DNA of 64,000 nt, taken from NCBI RefSeq assembly GCF_039724765.1, contig NZ_CP155731.1, forward strand, positions 62,001 to 126,000, given 5' to 3'. The stretch comes from Sagittula stellata E-37. GTDB taxonomy: Bacteria > Pseudomonadota > Alphaproteobacteria > Rhodobacterales > Rhodobacteraceae. Positions 24,745-34,437 of the stretch are shown one piece after another. The first letter of the stretch is position 1, and every line of letters starts with the position of its first letter. The notes below the pieces were generated by a model that was given only the letters and a program-made list of their open reading frames with translations, searched no databases and was not told the origin of the DNA. The position numbers were made by a program, and so were the translations under genes.

Positions 24745-26295
24745 TTACTGGAAGCCGCCCTTGAGGCGGTTCACGTCCCATGGGTTGATCATGTCGGCCA
24801 CGTTCCAGCCGTCGATGCCGTATTCCGACATGTACTCTTCGACGAGGTTCTGCATCATCTCCATCTCGCCGGTCGCCTGCGCGGTCAGCATGGTCTCGAT
24901 GCGGATGTTCTCGTAGTTGCCGGCGTAGTTGCTTTCGTACAGTTCGTGCCGCCCGCCGAACTCGGACCCCATCGCATCCCAGAGAAGCTTCAGCAGCTTC
25001 ACCCGATCCACGGCGACCATACCGTTCGAGCCGCGCACGAAACGGTCGATGTAGGGGCGGATCTCCTCGGAGCCGAAGTCCATGGCCGAGGACGGCAGGT
25101 AGATCAGACCCGACGCCACGTGGCGCTCGATCAGCTCCTTGATGCGGCTGTAGGCCATGGGCGCAAAGACCCGGTAGGCGAGGCCATAGTTGACGTTGGG
25201 CAGGACGTAGCCGCCGGTGCCTTCCCACGGCACGGGGGATTTGACCATCGCGTCGGACAGGCCCCAGAACAGGTTGCGCCAGGCGATGACCTCTCCCACG
25301 GCGGTCTGCGGGCCCCGGAACACGCCCGAGCCGGTCGCCTCCAGTGCCTTGGCGAAGAGGCCCGAGATGAAGTCCAGCTTGACCGCCAGGCGCGTCACGC
25401 CATGCAGAGTGAACCTCGGGATGAAGCCCGACGCCGGGAAGAAGGCATTGATCTTCTCCACGTCACCGTAGATGAAGATGTTCTCCCACGGCACCAGCAC
25501 CTTGTCGAACACGAGGATGCTGTCGTTCTCGTCCAGGCGGCTCGACAGCGGGTAGTCGAAGGGCGTGCCCATGACAGCCGCGTTCAGCTCGTAGGACGAA
25601 CGTGAGATCAACTTGACCCCTTCGCTGTCCATCGGCGCGGTGAAGATCAGGGCGAACTTCTTCTCCTTTATCGGGATGCCGTAGTGGGCAATGAAGTTGT
25701 AGTGCGTCAGCGCCGAGCCGGTGGCGACCACCTTCGCCCCAGACACGATCAGGCCCGCGTCGGTTTCCTTCTCCACCTGCATGTAGACATCGCCGGTTTC
25801 CTCGATGGGCAGGTGGCGGTCGATCGGCGGGTTGACGATGGCGTGGTTCCAGTAGTCCAGCCGCTCTTGCGTGCGCGCGTACCACATCTTCGCGTTCTCG
25901 GCGTATTCACCGTAGAAGGCGGAGTTCGCGCCGAGTGTGCCGAGGAAGGCCGCCTTGTAGTCCGGCGCCCGGCCCATCCAGCCATTGGCCACGCGCTGCG
26001 TCTCGGCGATGGCATCACGGCCTGCGATCAGGTCTTCCGCCGACTTCGGCCCCATGAAGAACGGATGCGTCCAGCCGCCCGATCCGGTGTCGGTGGGGCG
26101 CCCCAGCGTATCCTTCTGTTCGTTCAGCCTGTCGTACCAGCGCGCCACCATGCGCGAAGAATTGCGGAATGCCGGGTGCTTCGTGACGTCCTTGACGCGC
26201 TCGCCATGGATATAGACGCAACGTCCGTCCTGAAGGCTTTCGAGAAATTCGGCGCCGGTGTAGGGCGCGGTGCCTTGTGTCGTTTGGTCTTTCAT
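24745..26295 (-). CDS. HpaB-family FADH2-dependent aromatic monooxygenase
   Basis: A 516-residue oxygenase component of the 4-hydroxyphenylacetate 3-hydroxylase family, close to the usual 520. An acyl-CoA dehydrogenase-like core carries the conserved [21 protein letters not shown] and [20 protein letters not shown] segments (split near residue 310). It inserts oxygen ortho or para to a phenolic OH using FADH2 from the flavin reductase. Relatives also act on chlorophenols, nitrophenols and pyoluteorin-like rings, so the substrate is open. It is the first gene of a three-gene leftward operon with an IclR regulator divergent. A catechol or hydroxyquinol product would suit the nearby dioxygenases. 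RBS GGGAGG precedes the ATG at 26295. Confidence 0.9.
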   Translation of the reverse strand: MKDQTTQGTAPYTGAEFLESLQDGRCVYIHGERVKDVTKHPAFRNSSRMVARWYDRLNEQKDTLGRPTDTGSGGWTHPFFMGPKSAEDLIAGRDAIAETQRVANGWMGRAPDYKAAFLGTLGANSAFYGEYAENAKMWYARTQERLDYWNHAIVNPPIDRHLPIEETGDVYMQVEKETDAGLIVSGAKVVATGSALTHYNFIAHYGIPIKEKKFALIFTAPMDSEGVKLISRSSYELNAAVMGTPFDYPLSSRLDENDSILVFDKVLVPWENIFIYGDVEKINAFFPASGFIPRFTLHGVTRLAVKLDFISGLFAKALEATGSGVFRGPQTAVGEVIAWRNLFWGLSDAMVKSPVPWEGTGGYVLPNVNYGLAYRVFAPMAYSRIKELIERHVASGLIYLPSSAMDFGSEEIRPYIDRFVRGSNGMVAVDRVKLLKLLWDAMGSEFGGRHELYESNYAGNYENIRIETMLTAQATGEMEMMQNLVEEYMSEYGIDGWNVADMINPWDVNRLKGGFQ

Positions 26296-26373
26296 CTTGT
26301 CCTCCCTTGGTCCCGTCCGGAAAGTGCTGATCGGGTTGGGGGCCATGAGATGTCAAATCCGGGATTACCTAAA

Positions 26374-26389
26374 GGTATCGAACAATACC
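26374..26389. promoter_or_regulatory. GGTAT-N6-ATACC dyad in the HpaB/IclR divergent region
   Basis: A perfect 5-bp inverted repeat with 6-bp spacer in the 154-bp region between the divergent oxygenase and IclR genes. The region also holds a nearby CCGG-AATTA-CCGG block. It is a plausible IclR operator controlling both directions. Confidence 0.4.
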
Positions 26390-26449
26390 GTGCTTTTTTC
26401 CGGAATTACCGGATAGCTTGAATTTGAGATCATTCTTGAAGGGCGCGAC

Positions 26450-27187
26450 ATGGGGACTATCCGGAAAGTTGGGAACATCATGCGGCTGTTTTCCGAAAAG
26501 GAGCCCGAGCTTGGCCTGTCGGACATCGCACGACGGATGAACCTGTCGACCAGCGGAACGCACGATCTGATGGACGGGCTGCGCAAGATCGGGATGGTGC
26601 AGCGAGTCTCGCGGGGGCGGTACAGGCTGGGGCCGATGATCGCCTCGCTCTACCGGGTGCTGATCGACACGTCCGCGCTGGTGGATACCGCTAGGCCAAC
26701 GCTGGAGCGGTTGGTGGAGGATTACGGCGAAACGGTGCACCTGACGGTGCTGGACCGCTCGCGACTGGTGGTGGCGGATGCCATCGAGGGCAGCAAGGCG
26801 CTGCGGGTGGCGCGCGACATTCTCGACGACCTCGACGCGCACGAGACGCCCGTGGGGATGTTGCACCTGTCGGTCGCCGGGAAAGCGCGGCAGGAAGCCT
26901 ATTTCGCCGACCACGCCACCGCGCGCACGCCGCTGCTGCCGCCGGACCGGCGCGAGGCTGACCTGGCAGCGATGGCCGACAACGGCTTTGCTGCGGGTCC
27001 CGTCGCGACGGAACGGGACGTCATTTGCACGGCGGCCTTGCTGCGCAACCACACGGAGATCCCCTTTGCCGCAGTCAGCCTGTGCATTCCGAAGGCGCGT
27101 TTCGATGAACAGCCGAGGGCCTTCCGGACGATCTGCCAGACGGCGGCGGCCCGGATCAGCGCCGATCTTGGATCGTGCGATGTATGA
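26450..27187 (+). CDS. IclR-family transcriptional regulator
   Basis: A 245-residue regulator with an N-terminal winged helix (about 5-68; LGLSDIARRMNLSTSGTHDLMDGL) and a C-terminal IclR effector domain (about 75-240). IclR proteins such as PcaU, PobR and CatR-type regulators commonly control aromatic ring degradation. It is divergent from the HpaB-type monooxygenase operon, its most likely target. The ATG at 26450 follows GAAGGG. The dyad at 26374-26389 is the best candidate operator. Confidence 0.9.
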   Translation: MGTIRKVGNIMRLFSEKEPELGLSDIARRMNLSTSGTHDLMDGLRKIGMVQRVSRGRYRLGPMIASLYRVLIDTSALVDTARPTLERLVEDYGETVHLTVLDRSRLVVADAIEGSKALRVARDILDDLDAHETPVGMLHLSVAGKARQEAYFADHATARTPLLPPDRREADLAAMADNGFAAGPVATERDVICTAALLRNHTEIPFAAVSLCIPKARFDEQPRAFRTICQTAAARISADLGSCDV

Positions 27188-27498
27188 TGAAAAAGCTGCA
27201 CTTCGAGGGATTGGCGGAACGATCGCGGGTGGGTGCGGCCTGTCCCGCGTCCGCCTGAAGCGATGATATCGATTCTCCCAGCACCCTCCGCGTGCGTTGA
27301 AAAAGTCATGCCCGTCCGCATCTGACGACACGACCGATCTGCCTGACGGCTTTGGGTTTTGTCCGCCCGCATTGCTGTTTGACGGCTTGGAAAAATGCGT
27401 CGCATGCTCTCCAATTGTGGAGTATAGTTGACTGCTGTGTACTGATTCCGACCTTATGCGTGGACAAGAACAAATCAAACAACACAGGGAAAAACGTC
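27188..27498. other. Intergenic region before the first dipeptide ABC operon (311 bp)
   Basis: No gene is visible. The 3' part is AT-richer and holds the CTCCAATTGTGGAG dyad and the TTGTGGAGTATAG motif, so the operon promoter is likely around 27380-27450. The leader to the start codon at 27499 includes an A-rich stretch and AGGG. Confidence 0.55.
27415..27427. promoter_or_regulatory. Candidate IclR-type site TTGTGGAGTATAG upstream of the ABC operon
   Basis: This 13-mer matches CTGTGGAATACTG at 35245-35257 at 10 of 13 positions. The second copy lies between the IclR regulator and the SelA-like gene. The overlapping CTCCA-ATTG-TGGAG dyad adds symmetry. A shared regulator for both transcription units is inferred. 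Confidence 0.4.
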
Positions 27499-28998
27499 AT
27501 GATCCACCGTACCAGACTCTTCCTGACCGCCGCCGCCACGGCGCTTCTCGCCGCGCCGCTGAGCGCCGAGACGATTGATGTGGCCATCATCGGCGAGCCG
27601 GACACCTTCGATCCGATGGTGTCCACGAAGGACGTCGTCAGCATCGTCACGCAACACTTCGTGGAAACGCTCTATACCTTCGACGACACATGGTCTGTCG
27701 TACCGCTGTTGGCCGCCGGCATGCCGGAGATCAGCGAGGACGGCCTGACCTATGTCATCCCGCTGCGCGAAGGCGTGACCTTCCACGATGGGTCGTCCAT
27801 GGACAGCGCCGACGTTAAGGCCTCGCTCGATCGCTGGCTGGAGGTCGCGAGCCGGGGCAAGGCGATTGCGGACAAGGTGTCGTCGGTCGAAGCCACCGGC
27901 CCGAACGAGATCACCCTGACGCTTTCGGCGCCCTACGCGCCGCTGATGTCGCTGCTGGCCTTCTCGAATTCCGCCGCCGCGATCTACCCCGAAGAGATCA
28001 TCGCGCCCGAGATCGAGACGGTTATCGGTACGGGTCCGTACAAACTTGAGGCGCACCAGCCCGACCAGTACACCCAGCTTGTCCGCTTCGGCGGCTACAC
28101 CCAGCCGACAGGTGCCGCCGAACGCGCGCAGACGCCGGACGAGATCCGCTTCATCCCGGTGCCCGACGGCAATACCCGGGTCGAGGGGCTGCTTTCCGGC
28201 CAGTTCGCCTATGCCGACGGGCTGTCGACCGAGGCCTACGACCGCATCGCGGAGGCCGCCGGAGCAGAGCCAGTGCTGCTGGAGCCGTTCGGCTGGCCGG
28301 TCTTTGCGATCAACCACAAGAAGGGCCTGATGACAGACCTCAACATCCGCAAGGCAGTGCAGGCCGCCCTGCCCTTCGACGACATGCTCTTTGCCGCCTT
28401 CGGGGACGAGAAGTTCTTCCAGACCGACGGCGCGATGTATCCCGAGGGATGGGCATGGCGGACAGATGCCGGTGTCGAGCTGTACAACCAGAACGACCAG
28501 GAGAAAGCCAAGGGCTATCTCGAAGAGGCTGGCTATGACGGATCGCCGCTGCGCATCCTGACCTCGCGCCAGTACGAGTTCCACTACCAGATGGCCGAGG
28601 TCGCCCGCATGGCGCTGGAGATGGCAGGGTTCACGGTGGAAATGGACGTCGTGGACTGGGCGACGCTGGCACAGAACCGGGACAACCCGGACCTCTGGGA
28701 CATCTACATCACCCACTCGCCCTTCCTGCCGGAGCCGGCGCTGACCTCGTCCTTCTTTGCAACGGCGCGCGAAGGCTGGAACAATCCGGAGAAGAACGCG
28801 ATCCTCGACCGCTTCACCTCCGAAAGCGATCCGGAAAAGCGCAAGGCGGTCTTTGCCGAACTGCAGAAAATCGTGCTGGAAGACGTGGGCCTGATCAAGG
28901 TCGGCAACTTCAACGCGCTGCAAGGCAAAGCCGCGGGTCTCGAAGGTGTCACGCCCTCGCCGTGGCCGGCCTTCTGGAACGCGAAGCTGGCCGAGTGA
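27499..28998 (+). CDS. ABC transporter substrate-binding protein, family 5 (dipeptide/oligopeptide type)
   Basis: A 499-residue periplasmic binding protein of the DppA/OppA family. A signal peptide (1-23, ending PLSA) is followed by the family start DVAIIGEPDTFDPMVST. The conserved LREGVTFHDG block is near residue 93. Family 5 proteins bind peptides, but also nickel, sugars or opines. The downstream operon carries an amidohydrolase, so the ligand is probably an N-acylated or peptide-like amine. The ATG at 27499 was chosen as it opens the signal peptide; upstream in-frame codons are non-conserved. A strong hairpin follows before the permease gene. Confidence 0.94.
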   Translation: MIHRTRLFLTAAATALLAAPLSAETIDVAIIGEPDTFDPMVSTKDVVSIVTQHFVETLYTFDDTWSVVPLLAAGMPEISEDGLTYVIPLREGVTFHDGSSMDSADVKASLDRWLEVASRGKAIADKVSSVEATGPNEITLTLSAPYAPLMSLLAFSNSAAAIYPEEIIAPEIETVIGTGPYKLEAHQPDQYTQLVRFGGYTQPTGAAERAQTPDEIRFIPVPDGNTRVEGLLSGQFAYADGLSTEAYDRIAEAAGAEPVLLEPFGWPVFAINHKKGLMTDLNIRKAVQAALPFDDMLFAAFGDEKFFQTDGAMYPEGWAWRTDAGVELYNQNDQEKAKGYLEEAGYDGSPLRILTSRQYEFHYQMAEVARMALEMAGFTVEMDVVDWATLAQNRDNPDLWDIYITHSPFLPEPALTSSFFATAREGWNNPEKNAILDRFTSESDPEKRKAVFAELQKIVLEDVGLIKVGNFNALQGKAAGLEGVTPSPWPAFWNAKLAE

Positions 28999-29012
28999 CC
29001 TGACTGACAATC

Positions 29013-29036
29013 GACCGGTCCCCTGCGGGGCCGGTC
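29013..29036 (+). terminator. Intercistronic hairpin after the binding-protein gene
   Basis: GACCGG plus CCCC pairs with GGGG plus CCGGTC around a TGC loop (one bulged T). It lies 15 bp after the stop and has no T tract. It probably stabilises the binding-protein transcript or limits read-through into the permease genes. Confidence 0.5.
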
Positions 29037-29057
29037 AACCAGCCGGAACAAGAACAC

Positions 29058-29999
29058 ATGCGCAGATATCTGGCCAACCGCTTCGCAGGCATGATCGTGG
29101 TGATCTTTCTCGTGCTCACCATCGCCTTCGTGCTCGTCCGCCTCGCGCCGGGCGATCCGGCAAGCCTCATGCTCGGTCCCGACGCCACGCCGGAAGAAGT
29201 CGATGATCTGCGCGTGCGGCTTGGCCTCGACCGGCCGATTGCCGTGCAATACTTTACCTTCCTGACCAACGCCGTGCAGGGCGATCTCGGGACCTCTCTG
29301 TTTTTCGACCAGCCGGTCGTACAGGTGCTGGGCGACCGCGCGGAGCCTTCGATCTTCCTCGCGCTCTTCTCGCTGGTGGTGGCGCTGGCCATCGCGACAC
29401 CCATAGGCATCTGGGCGGCCTACAGGCGCGGGTCGGCCGGGGACCAGATATCCGTCACGTCGGCCATGCTTGCCGCCTCGGTGCCGTCCTTTCTGACCGG
29501 CCTCCTGTTTCAGCGGTTCCTGGCCACGGACCTGGGGTGGTTCCCGGTGTCGGGCTACGGCGGTCCGGACGCCGGATTTGCCGAGCGCATGGGCTACCTG
29601 ATCCTGCCGGCCATTACTCTGGGCATCACGAACTCTGCGCTGATCCTGCGCTTCACACGCGCGTCGATGCTGGACATCCTGGGCGAGGACTACGTGCGCA
29701 CGGCCCGCGCCAAGGGCATGACCGAACGCCGCGTGGTCCTGCGCCACGCCCTGAAGAACGCGGGCATTCCCATCATCACCGTGGTCGGCCTGACCTTCGC
29801 GCTGCTGGTGTCCGGTGCGGTGGTGACAGAACGGGTGTTCAACCTTCCCGGCATGGGCAACCTCGTGGTCAACGCAGTCCTGCGAAGGGATTATCCCGTG
29901 ATCCAGGGAACGCTGATCGTGGTTGCGGCACTCTACGTGCTGGTGAACCTCGCCACCGATCTCCTTTACCTCGTCGTCGACAAACGGGTGAAATACTGA
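29058..29999 (+). CDS. ABC transporter permease, DppB type
   Basis: A 313-residue inner-membrane permease with an N-terminal helix (residues 8-30), five more helices, and the cytoplasmic EAA-like coupling motif around DYVRTARAKGMTERR (about 212-226) that docks on the ATPase. N-terminus MRRYLANRFAGM is standard for DppB homologues. Its stop codon overlaps the next permease start by one base (TGATG). Confidence 0.94.
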   Translation: MRRYLANRFAGMIVVIFLVLTIAFVLVRLAPGDPASLMLGPDATPEEVDDLRVRLGLDRPIAVQYFTFLTNAVQGDLGTSLFFDQPVVQVLGDRAEPSIFLALFSLVVALAIATPIGIWAAYRRGSAGDQISVTSAMLAASVPSFLTGLLFQRFLATDLGWFPVSGYGGPDAGFAERMGYLILPAITLGITNSALILRFTRASMLDILGEDYVRTARAKGMTERRVVLRHALKNAGIPIITVVGLTFALLVSGAVVTERVFNLPGMGNLVVNAVLRRDYPVIQGTLIVVAALYVLVNLATDLLYLVVDKRVKY

Positions 30000-30859
30000 T
30001 GAGCGGTTCCGTCTCCGAAGCGCCCCCGGGGCTCCTGCGTCAACTCTCGGCGCGCCCGTCCGTCATGGCTGCACTGGTCGTATTCCTCCTGATCGTGCTC
30101 GCCTGTTTTCTGCTGCCGTTGCTGGGGATCACGGATATCGGCGGCATGTCCGTGCGCAACCGTCTGTCGGCCCCGGGGACAAATGGCTACGCGTTCGGAG
30201 CCGACGCCTTCGGGCGCGACCTGCTCGGGCGCCTGCTTGTCGCGGGTCAGGCGTCGCTGGCCATCGGGCTCGGAGTTGCGATCCTGTCCACGCTGCTCGG
30301 CGTGATACTTGGTCTTGTCGCAGGGTTCTTCCGCAAGCTCGACACCGCACTGTCGCGGTTGATCGACGCGATGATGGCCTTCCCGGACATCCTGCTAGCG
30401 CTGTCGCTCGTGGCGATCTTTGGCGGGACCATGGGCAACGTCATCCTCGCGCTTTCTATCGTCTATACACCCCGTATCGCACGCATCGTGCGCGCCTCGA
30501 CCCTCGTCATACGGGAGTTGCCCTTCGTAGAGGCGGCCCGGGCGCTTGGCACCGGCACACCCGCGATCATGCTGACCCACGTGCTGCGCAACATCCTCTC
30601 GCCGATCCTCGTGCAGGCCACCTTCATCTTCGCCTATGCCATGCTGGCGGAGGCCGGCCTCAGCTTCCTCGGCGTCGGCGTCGATCCGAAGACGCCGACC
30701 TGGGGCATCATGGTCAACGAGGGGCGGCAGTACATCGACAACGCCTTCTTCCTCATTCTCTTCCCGGGCATCGCCATCGCCCTTTCCGTCCTCTCGCTCC
30801 AAATCGTCGGAGACGGCCTGCGCGATGCACTCGATCCCAGACTTTCCAAGGAGACCTGA
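29999..30859 (+). CDS. ABC transporter permease, DppC type
   Basis: A 286-residue second permease of the dipeptide transporter. A long N-terminal helix (23-45) is followed by the periplasmic segment with FGADAFGRDLLGRLL near 65-79, a DppC hallmark, and the EAA loop FVEAARALGTG. It forms the membrane channel with the upstream DppB-type subunit. The start at 29999 overlaps the preceding stop. A 3-bp gap separates it from the amidohydrolase gene. Confidence 0.94.
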   Translation: MSGSVSEAPPGLLRQLSARPSVMAALVVFLLIVLACFLLPLLGITDIGGMSVRNRLSAPGTNGYAFGADAFGRDLLGRLLVAGQASLAIGLGVAILSTLLGVILGLVAGFFRKLDTALSRLIDAMMAFPDILLALSLVAIFGGTMGNVILALSIVYTPRIARIVRASTLVIRELPFVEAARALGTGTPAIMLTHVLRNILSPILVQATFIFAYAMLAEAGLSFLGVGVDPKTPTWGIMVNEGRQYIDNAFFLILFPGIAIALSVLSLQIVGDGLRDALDPRLSKET

Positions 30860-30862
30860 CTC

Positions 30863-31978
30863 ATGGCGCTCACCCTGACCAATTTTCGGGCCACGGGCTT
30901 CGACCATGTGCCGGAGGCGATACACATCGCCGATGACGGCACCGTGGCGGCCTCTGCACCGGACGACGCGGAGGTCCTGGACCTCGGCGGCGCATTCCTC
31001 AGCCCCGGCTGGTGCGATCTGCACGTCCACGTCTGGCACGGCGGCACCGACATCTCGATCCGTGCCACCGAGGCGGGCCGCCCCACCGGCGTGACCGCCA
31101 TGGCCGACGCTGGCAGTGCGGGCGAGGCGAGTTTTCACGGGCTGCGCGAATACGTCATCGAGCCGCACGCTGAGACCATCAAGGCGTTCCTGAACATCGG
31201 GTCGATCGGGCTTGTGGCCTGCAACCGCGTGCCGGAACTGATCGACTGGCGCTCCATCGACATCGACCGCACGCTTGCCGTGATCGAAGCCAACCGCGAC
31301 GTGATCTGCGGCGTCAAGGTGCGCGCCTCCGGGGTGATCGTCGGATCGTGGGGCATCACGCCGGCCAAGATCGCCAAGCGCGTGGCCGAAATGACGAAAC
31401 TGCCGCTGATGGTGCACGTGGGCGAACCGCCCCCGCTGATCGACGAGGTGTTCGAACTGCTCACGCCGGGCGATATCGTGACCCACTGCTTCAACGGCAA
31501 GGCCGCCGGTTCCATCCGCGACACCGAGGCGCTCTTTGCCATGGCGCAGGACATGGCGGAGCGCGGCATCCTCATGGACATCGGCCACGGCGGCGCGTCG
31601 TTCAACTTCAAGACCGCGCGCGACTCCATCGCCGACGGCCTGCGGCCCTTCTCGATCTCCACCGACCTGCACAAGCATTCGATGGAGAGCCCGGTCTACG
31701 ACATGGCGACGACGCTGTCGAAACTGCTCGCCGTGGGCCTGCCGTTCGACGACGTGGTGGAGGCTTCGACCAATGCCCCGCGCTCGGTGCTGGGCCTGTC
31801 CGGCAAGGACGGGCTGACTCCGGGGATGCGCGCGGATTTCACCGTCTTCGACCTGGAGGACTGCGCCATCAATGTGCTCGACAGCCAGGGAAATGCGATG
31901 GTGATGGACAAGGTCTTTGAACCGCGCGGCACCGTGCTGGGCTGCGATTTCCAGCAGGCGGCGCGCAGGCTCCCATGA
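30863..31978 (+). CDS. cog3964-type amidohydrolase/deacylase
   Basis: A 371-residue metal-dependent amidohydrolase often misnamed dihydroorotase. The metal ligands are visible: His54-x-His56 (DLHVH), a Lys152 that can be carboxylated (GVKVRASG), His185 (VHVGEP), His208 (THCFNG) and Asp268 (STDLHKH). Characterised cog3964 members (for example Atu3266) hydrolyse acetyl-(R)-mandelate and are thought to remove acyl groups from D-configured compounds. It lies between the permease and ATPase genes of the ABC transporter, with its stop overlapping the ATPase start. It therefore most likely processes the imported ligand in the cytoplasm. Confidence 0.85.
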   Translation: MALTLTNFRATGFDHVPEAIHIADDGTVAASAPDDAEVLDLGGAFLSPGWCDLHVHVWHGGTDISIRATEAGRPTGVTAMADAGSAGEASFHGLREYVIEPHAETIKAFLNIGSIGLVACNRVPELIDWRSIDIDRTLAVIEANRDVICGVKVRASGVIVGSWGITPAKIAKRVAEMTKLPLMVHVGEPPPLIDEVFELLTPGDIVTHCFNGKAAGSIRDTEALFAMAQDMAERGILMDIGHGGASFNFKTARDSIADGLRPFSISTDLHKHSMESPVYDMATTLSKLLAVGLPFDDVVEASTNAPRSVLGLSGKDGLTPGMRADFTVFDLEDCAINVLDSQGNAMVMDKVFEPRGTVLGCDFQQAARRLP

Positions 31979-32970
31979 CCGCACCGATCCTCACCGTCGA
32001 CGGGCTGACCGTCGCCTTCGGCAAGGGGCGGCGCGAACTGACCGCCCTGCGCGACGTCAGCTTCAGCCTTGCACGCGGGCAGACGCTGGCGCTGGTGGGC
32101 GAAAGCGGCTCGGGCAAGTCGGTGACGTCGCTTGCGCTGATGGGGCTTTTGCCGCCGTCGGGCCGGGTCGTGTCGGGGACCATGCGCTTCACCGCGCGGG
32201 ATGGGGTGACGCACGACCTGGACACGCTGACCCCGGCGCAGCGGCGCGCCCTGCGCGGGCCCGGCATGTCGATGATCTTCCAGGAGCCGATGAGCTCGCT
32301 CAATCCCCTGTTCACCGTCGGCGATCAGGTGGGCGAGATGCTGCTCCTGCATGAGGGAACCGACCGACAGGCGATCCGCAAGCGGACCATCGAGATGCTG
32401 GACCTGGTGGAAATCCCCGGAGCGGCGCAACGGGTGGATACCTATCCGCACGAACTTTCGGGCGGAATGCGGCAGCGGGTGATGATCGCCATGGCGATGA
32501 TCTGCAACCCGGCGCTGCTGATCGCGGATGAGCCGACCACCGCGCTCGACGTGACGATCCAGGCGCAGATCCTCGACCTGATGCGCCGGCTGCAGAAGGA
32601 CATGGACATGACGATCCTGTTCATCACCCACGACATGGGCGTCGTGGCCGAAATGGCCGATGAGGTGGCGGTCATGTACTCCGGCACCGTGGTCGAACAG
32701 GCGAACGTGGATGCGCTGTTCGATGCGCCGCGCCACCCCTACACGCAGGGTCTGCTGCACTCGATCCCGCACCCCGACCCGTCCGTGCAGGAGCGCCTCG
32801 TGCCGATCCCCGGGTCTGTACCGCCGCTCTCCGCCCGCCCGCCTGGCTGTGCCTTTGCGCCACGCTGCGCCCATGCGCGGCCCGCCTGCGCGTCGCCGGT
32901 CCCGCTGGAAATCAAGGCACCCGGCCACCTGTCCGCCTGCATCCTGTCCCACGCGGGAGAAGCTGCATGA
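31975..32970 (+). CDS. ABC transporter ATP-binding protein, DppD type
   Basis: A 331-residue ATPase with Walker A GESGSGKS at 42-49, signature LSGGMRQRV near 160, Walker [13 protein letters not shown] near 180, and the C-terminal oligopeptide-transporter extension with clustered cysteines ([14 protein letters not shown]), which in this family can hold an Fe-S cluster. Start overlaps the amidohydrolase stop and the end overlaps the next ATPase (ATGA both times), indicating one translationally coupled unit. Confidence 0.95.
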   Translation: MTAPILTVDGLTVAFGKGRRELTALRDVSFSLARGQTLALVGESGSGKSVTSLALMGLLPPSGRVVSGTMRFTARDGVTHDLDTLTPAQRRALRGPGMSMIFQEPMSSLNPLFTVGDQVGEMLLLHEGTDRQAIRKRTIEMLDLVEIPGAAQRVDTYPHELSGGMRQRVMIAMAMICNPALLIADEPTTALDVTIQAQILDLMRRLQKDMDMTILFITHDMGVVAEMADEVAVMYSGTVVEQANVDALFDAPRHPYTQGLLHSIPHPDPSVQERLVPIPGSVPPLSARPPGCAFAPRCAHARPACASPVPLEIKAPGHLSACILSHAGEAA

Positions 32971-33926
32971 CCCCGCTCGTCAGCCTGCGCAGTCTCACCA
33001 AGCGCTTCCAGACCGGCTCCGGAACCGTCCACGCGGTCGAGGACGTGTCGCTGGACATCCCCAAGGGCGCGATCATGGGGCTTGTCGGCGAAAGCGGCTC
33101 CGGCAAGACCACTCTGGGCCGGACGCTGCTGCGGCTGGTGGAGCCGACGTCCGGACAAGTGATCTTTGACGGTCAGGACATCACGGCCCTGCCTCCCGCC
33201 GAAATGCGCCAGATGCGGCGCCGGATGCAGATCATCTTCCAGGACCCGGTGTCTTCGCTCAATCCGCGCCTGAAGGTCGGTGAACTTGTCGCCGAAGGGC
33301 TGAAGGCCTTCGACATCGGCAGCCGGCGCGAGCGGCGCGACCGCGTGGCCGCCCTGCTGGAAGAAGTCGGCCTCTCGCCGGATCACATGGACCGCTATCC
33401 GCATGCCTTCTCTGGCGGCCAGCGTCAGCGGATCGGCATCGCCCGCACCCTCGCGCTCGAACCGGAGTTCATCGTGGCGGACGAAAGCGTCTCGGCGCTC
33501 GATGTCTCGATCCAGGCGCAGGTGCTGAACCTGCTGCTCGACCTGCGGGAGAAGCGCAACCTGACCATGCTGTTCATCGCACATGACCTGTCCGTGGTGA
33601 ATTACCTGTGCGACCAGGTGGCGGTGATGTATCTCGGTCGGCTGATGGAGGTGGGGCCGGTCTCCGAGGTCCATCGCGCCTCCGGCCACCCTTATACCCG
33701 TGCGCTCAATTCCGCGATCCCGTTGCCCGACCCGCGCGCGCACCGCGACCGGGTCGCGTTGCAGGGTGACATACCAAGCCCGCTGTCGCCGCCCTCGGGC
33801 TGCGTCTTCCGCACACGCTGTGCCTTTGCGGCCGAAACATGCGCGCAAGGCACGCCGGAGGCCCATGCCTTCGCCCCCGATCACCTGACCTATTGCAAGA
33901 TTCCCGAGGTACGACATGTCCAGTGA
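32967..33926 (+). CDS. ABC transporter ATP-binding protein, DppF type
   Basis: A 319-residue ATPase partner of the upstream protein. Walker A GESGSGKT is near 40-47, signature FSGGQRQRIGIARTLA near 151, Walker B FIVADESVSALD, and the C-terminal cysteine-containing extension CVFRTRCAFAAETC is present. It completes a full binding-protein, two-permease, two-ATPase dipeptide-type importer. The last 11 bp overlap the RidA gene. Confidence 0.95.
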   Translation: MTPLVSLRSLTKRFQTGSGTVHAVEDVSLDIPKGAIMGLVGESGSGKTTLGRTLLRLVEPTSGQVIFDGQDITALPPAEMRQMRRRMQIIFQDPVSSLNPRLKVGELVAEGLKAFDIGSRRERRDRVAALLEEVGLSPDHMDRYPHAFSGGQRQRIGIARTLALEPEFIVADESVSALDVSIQAQVLNLLLDLREKRNLTMLFIAHDLSVVNYLCDQVAVMYLGRLMEVGPVSEVHRASGHPYTRALNSAIPLPDPRAHRDRVALQGDIPSPLSPPSGCVFRTRCAFAAETCAQGTPEAHAFAPDHLTYCKIPEVRHVQ

Positions 33927-34437
33927 CCCTGCCACCCTCTCCGCAAACCGTGCAGAGGAGACGCCGGAGTCCCGCCTCCGTACCCTCGGTCTGACGCTCC
34001 CCACCCGCGCGCCGACCCCCATCGGCGCCTTCACCAACGTGCGCGAAGTGGCGGGGATGGTCTACGTCTCCGGGCAAGGTCCGGTCGAGGCGGATGGCAC
34101 GCTCCTGCGCGGCAAGGTGGGCTCGGAAGTGACCGCAGAAGAAGCGCGCAAACATGCCCGCCTCGTCGCGGTCAATATTCTCGCGGCGCTGCGCGACCAG
34201 CTCGGATCGCTCGACCGGGTGAAGGGCGTGGTGAAACTACTTGGCATGGTGAATGCCGTCCCGGACTTCGAACGCCACCCCTTCGTGATCGACGGCGCGT
34301 CGGATCTGCTGGGTGCGGTCTTCGGTCCGTCAGGTGTGCATGCGCGCTCTGCCTTCGGCGTGGGGTCCCTGCCCAACCGGATCACGGTCGAGATCGAGGC
34401 GATCTTCGAACTGGCGCCGGAACAGGGTCAGCCGTGA
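33916..34437 (+). CDS. RidA (YjgF/YER057c) family protein, enamine/imine deaminase
   Basis: A 173-residue RidA-superfamily protein, longer than the usual 130 by an N-terminal extension. VREVAGMVYVSGQGPVEADG (about 43-62) is the conserved ligand-site strand. SVGSLPNRITVEIEAIF-like C-terminal strands are present, but the arginine typical of true RidA (in PARxxV) is replaced by the LPNRITVEIEA form, where Arg is kept in PNR. RidA enzymes hydrolyse reactive 2-aminoacrylate-type enamines released by PLP lyases. Co-transcription with the transporter and closeness to a SelA-like PLP enzyme fit this role. The 3' end overlaps the convergent IclR gene by 10 bp. Confidence 0.85.
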   Translation: MSSDPATLSANRAEETPESRLRTLGLTLPTRAPTPIGAFTNVREVAGMVYVSGQGPVEADGTLLRGKVGSEVTAEEARKHARLVAVNILAALRDQLGSLDRVKGVVKLLGMVNAVPDFERHPFVIDGASDLLGAVFGPSGVHARSAFGVGSLPNRITVEIEAIFELAPEQGQP

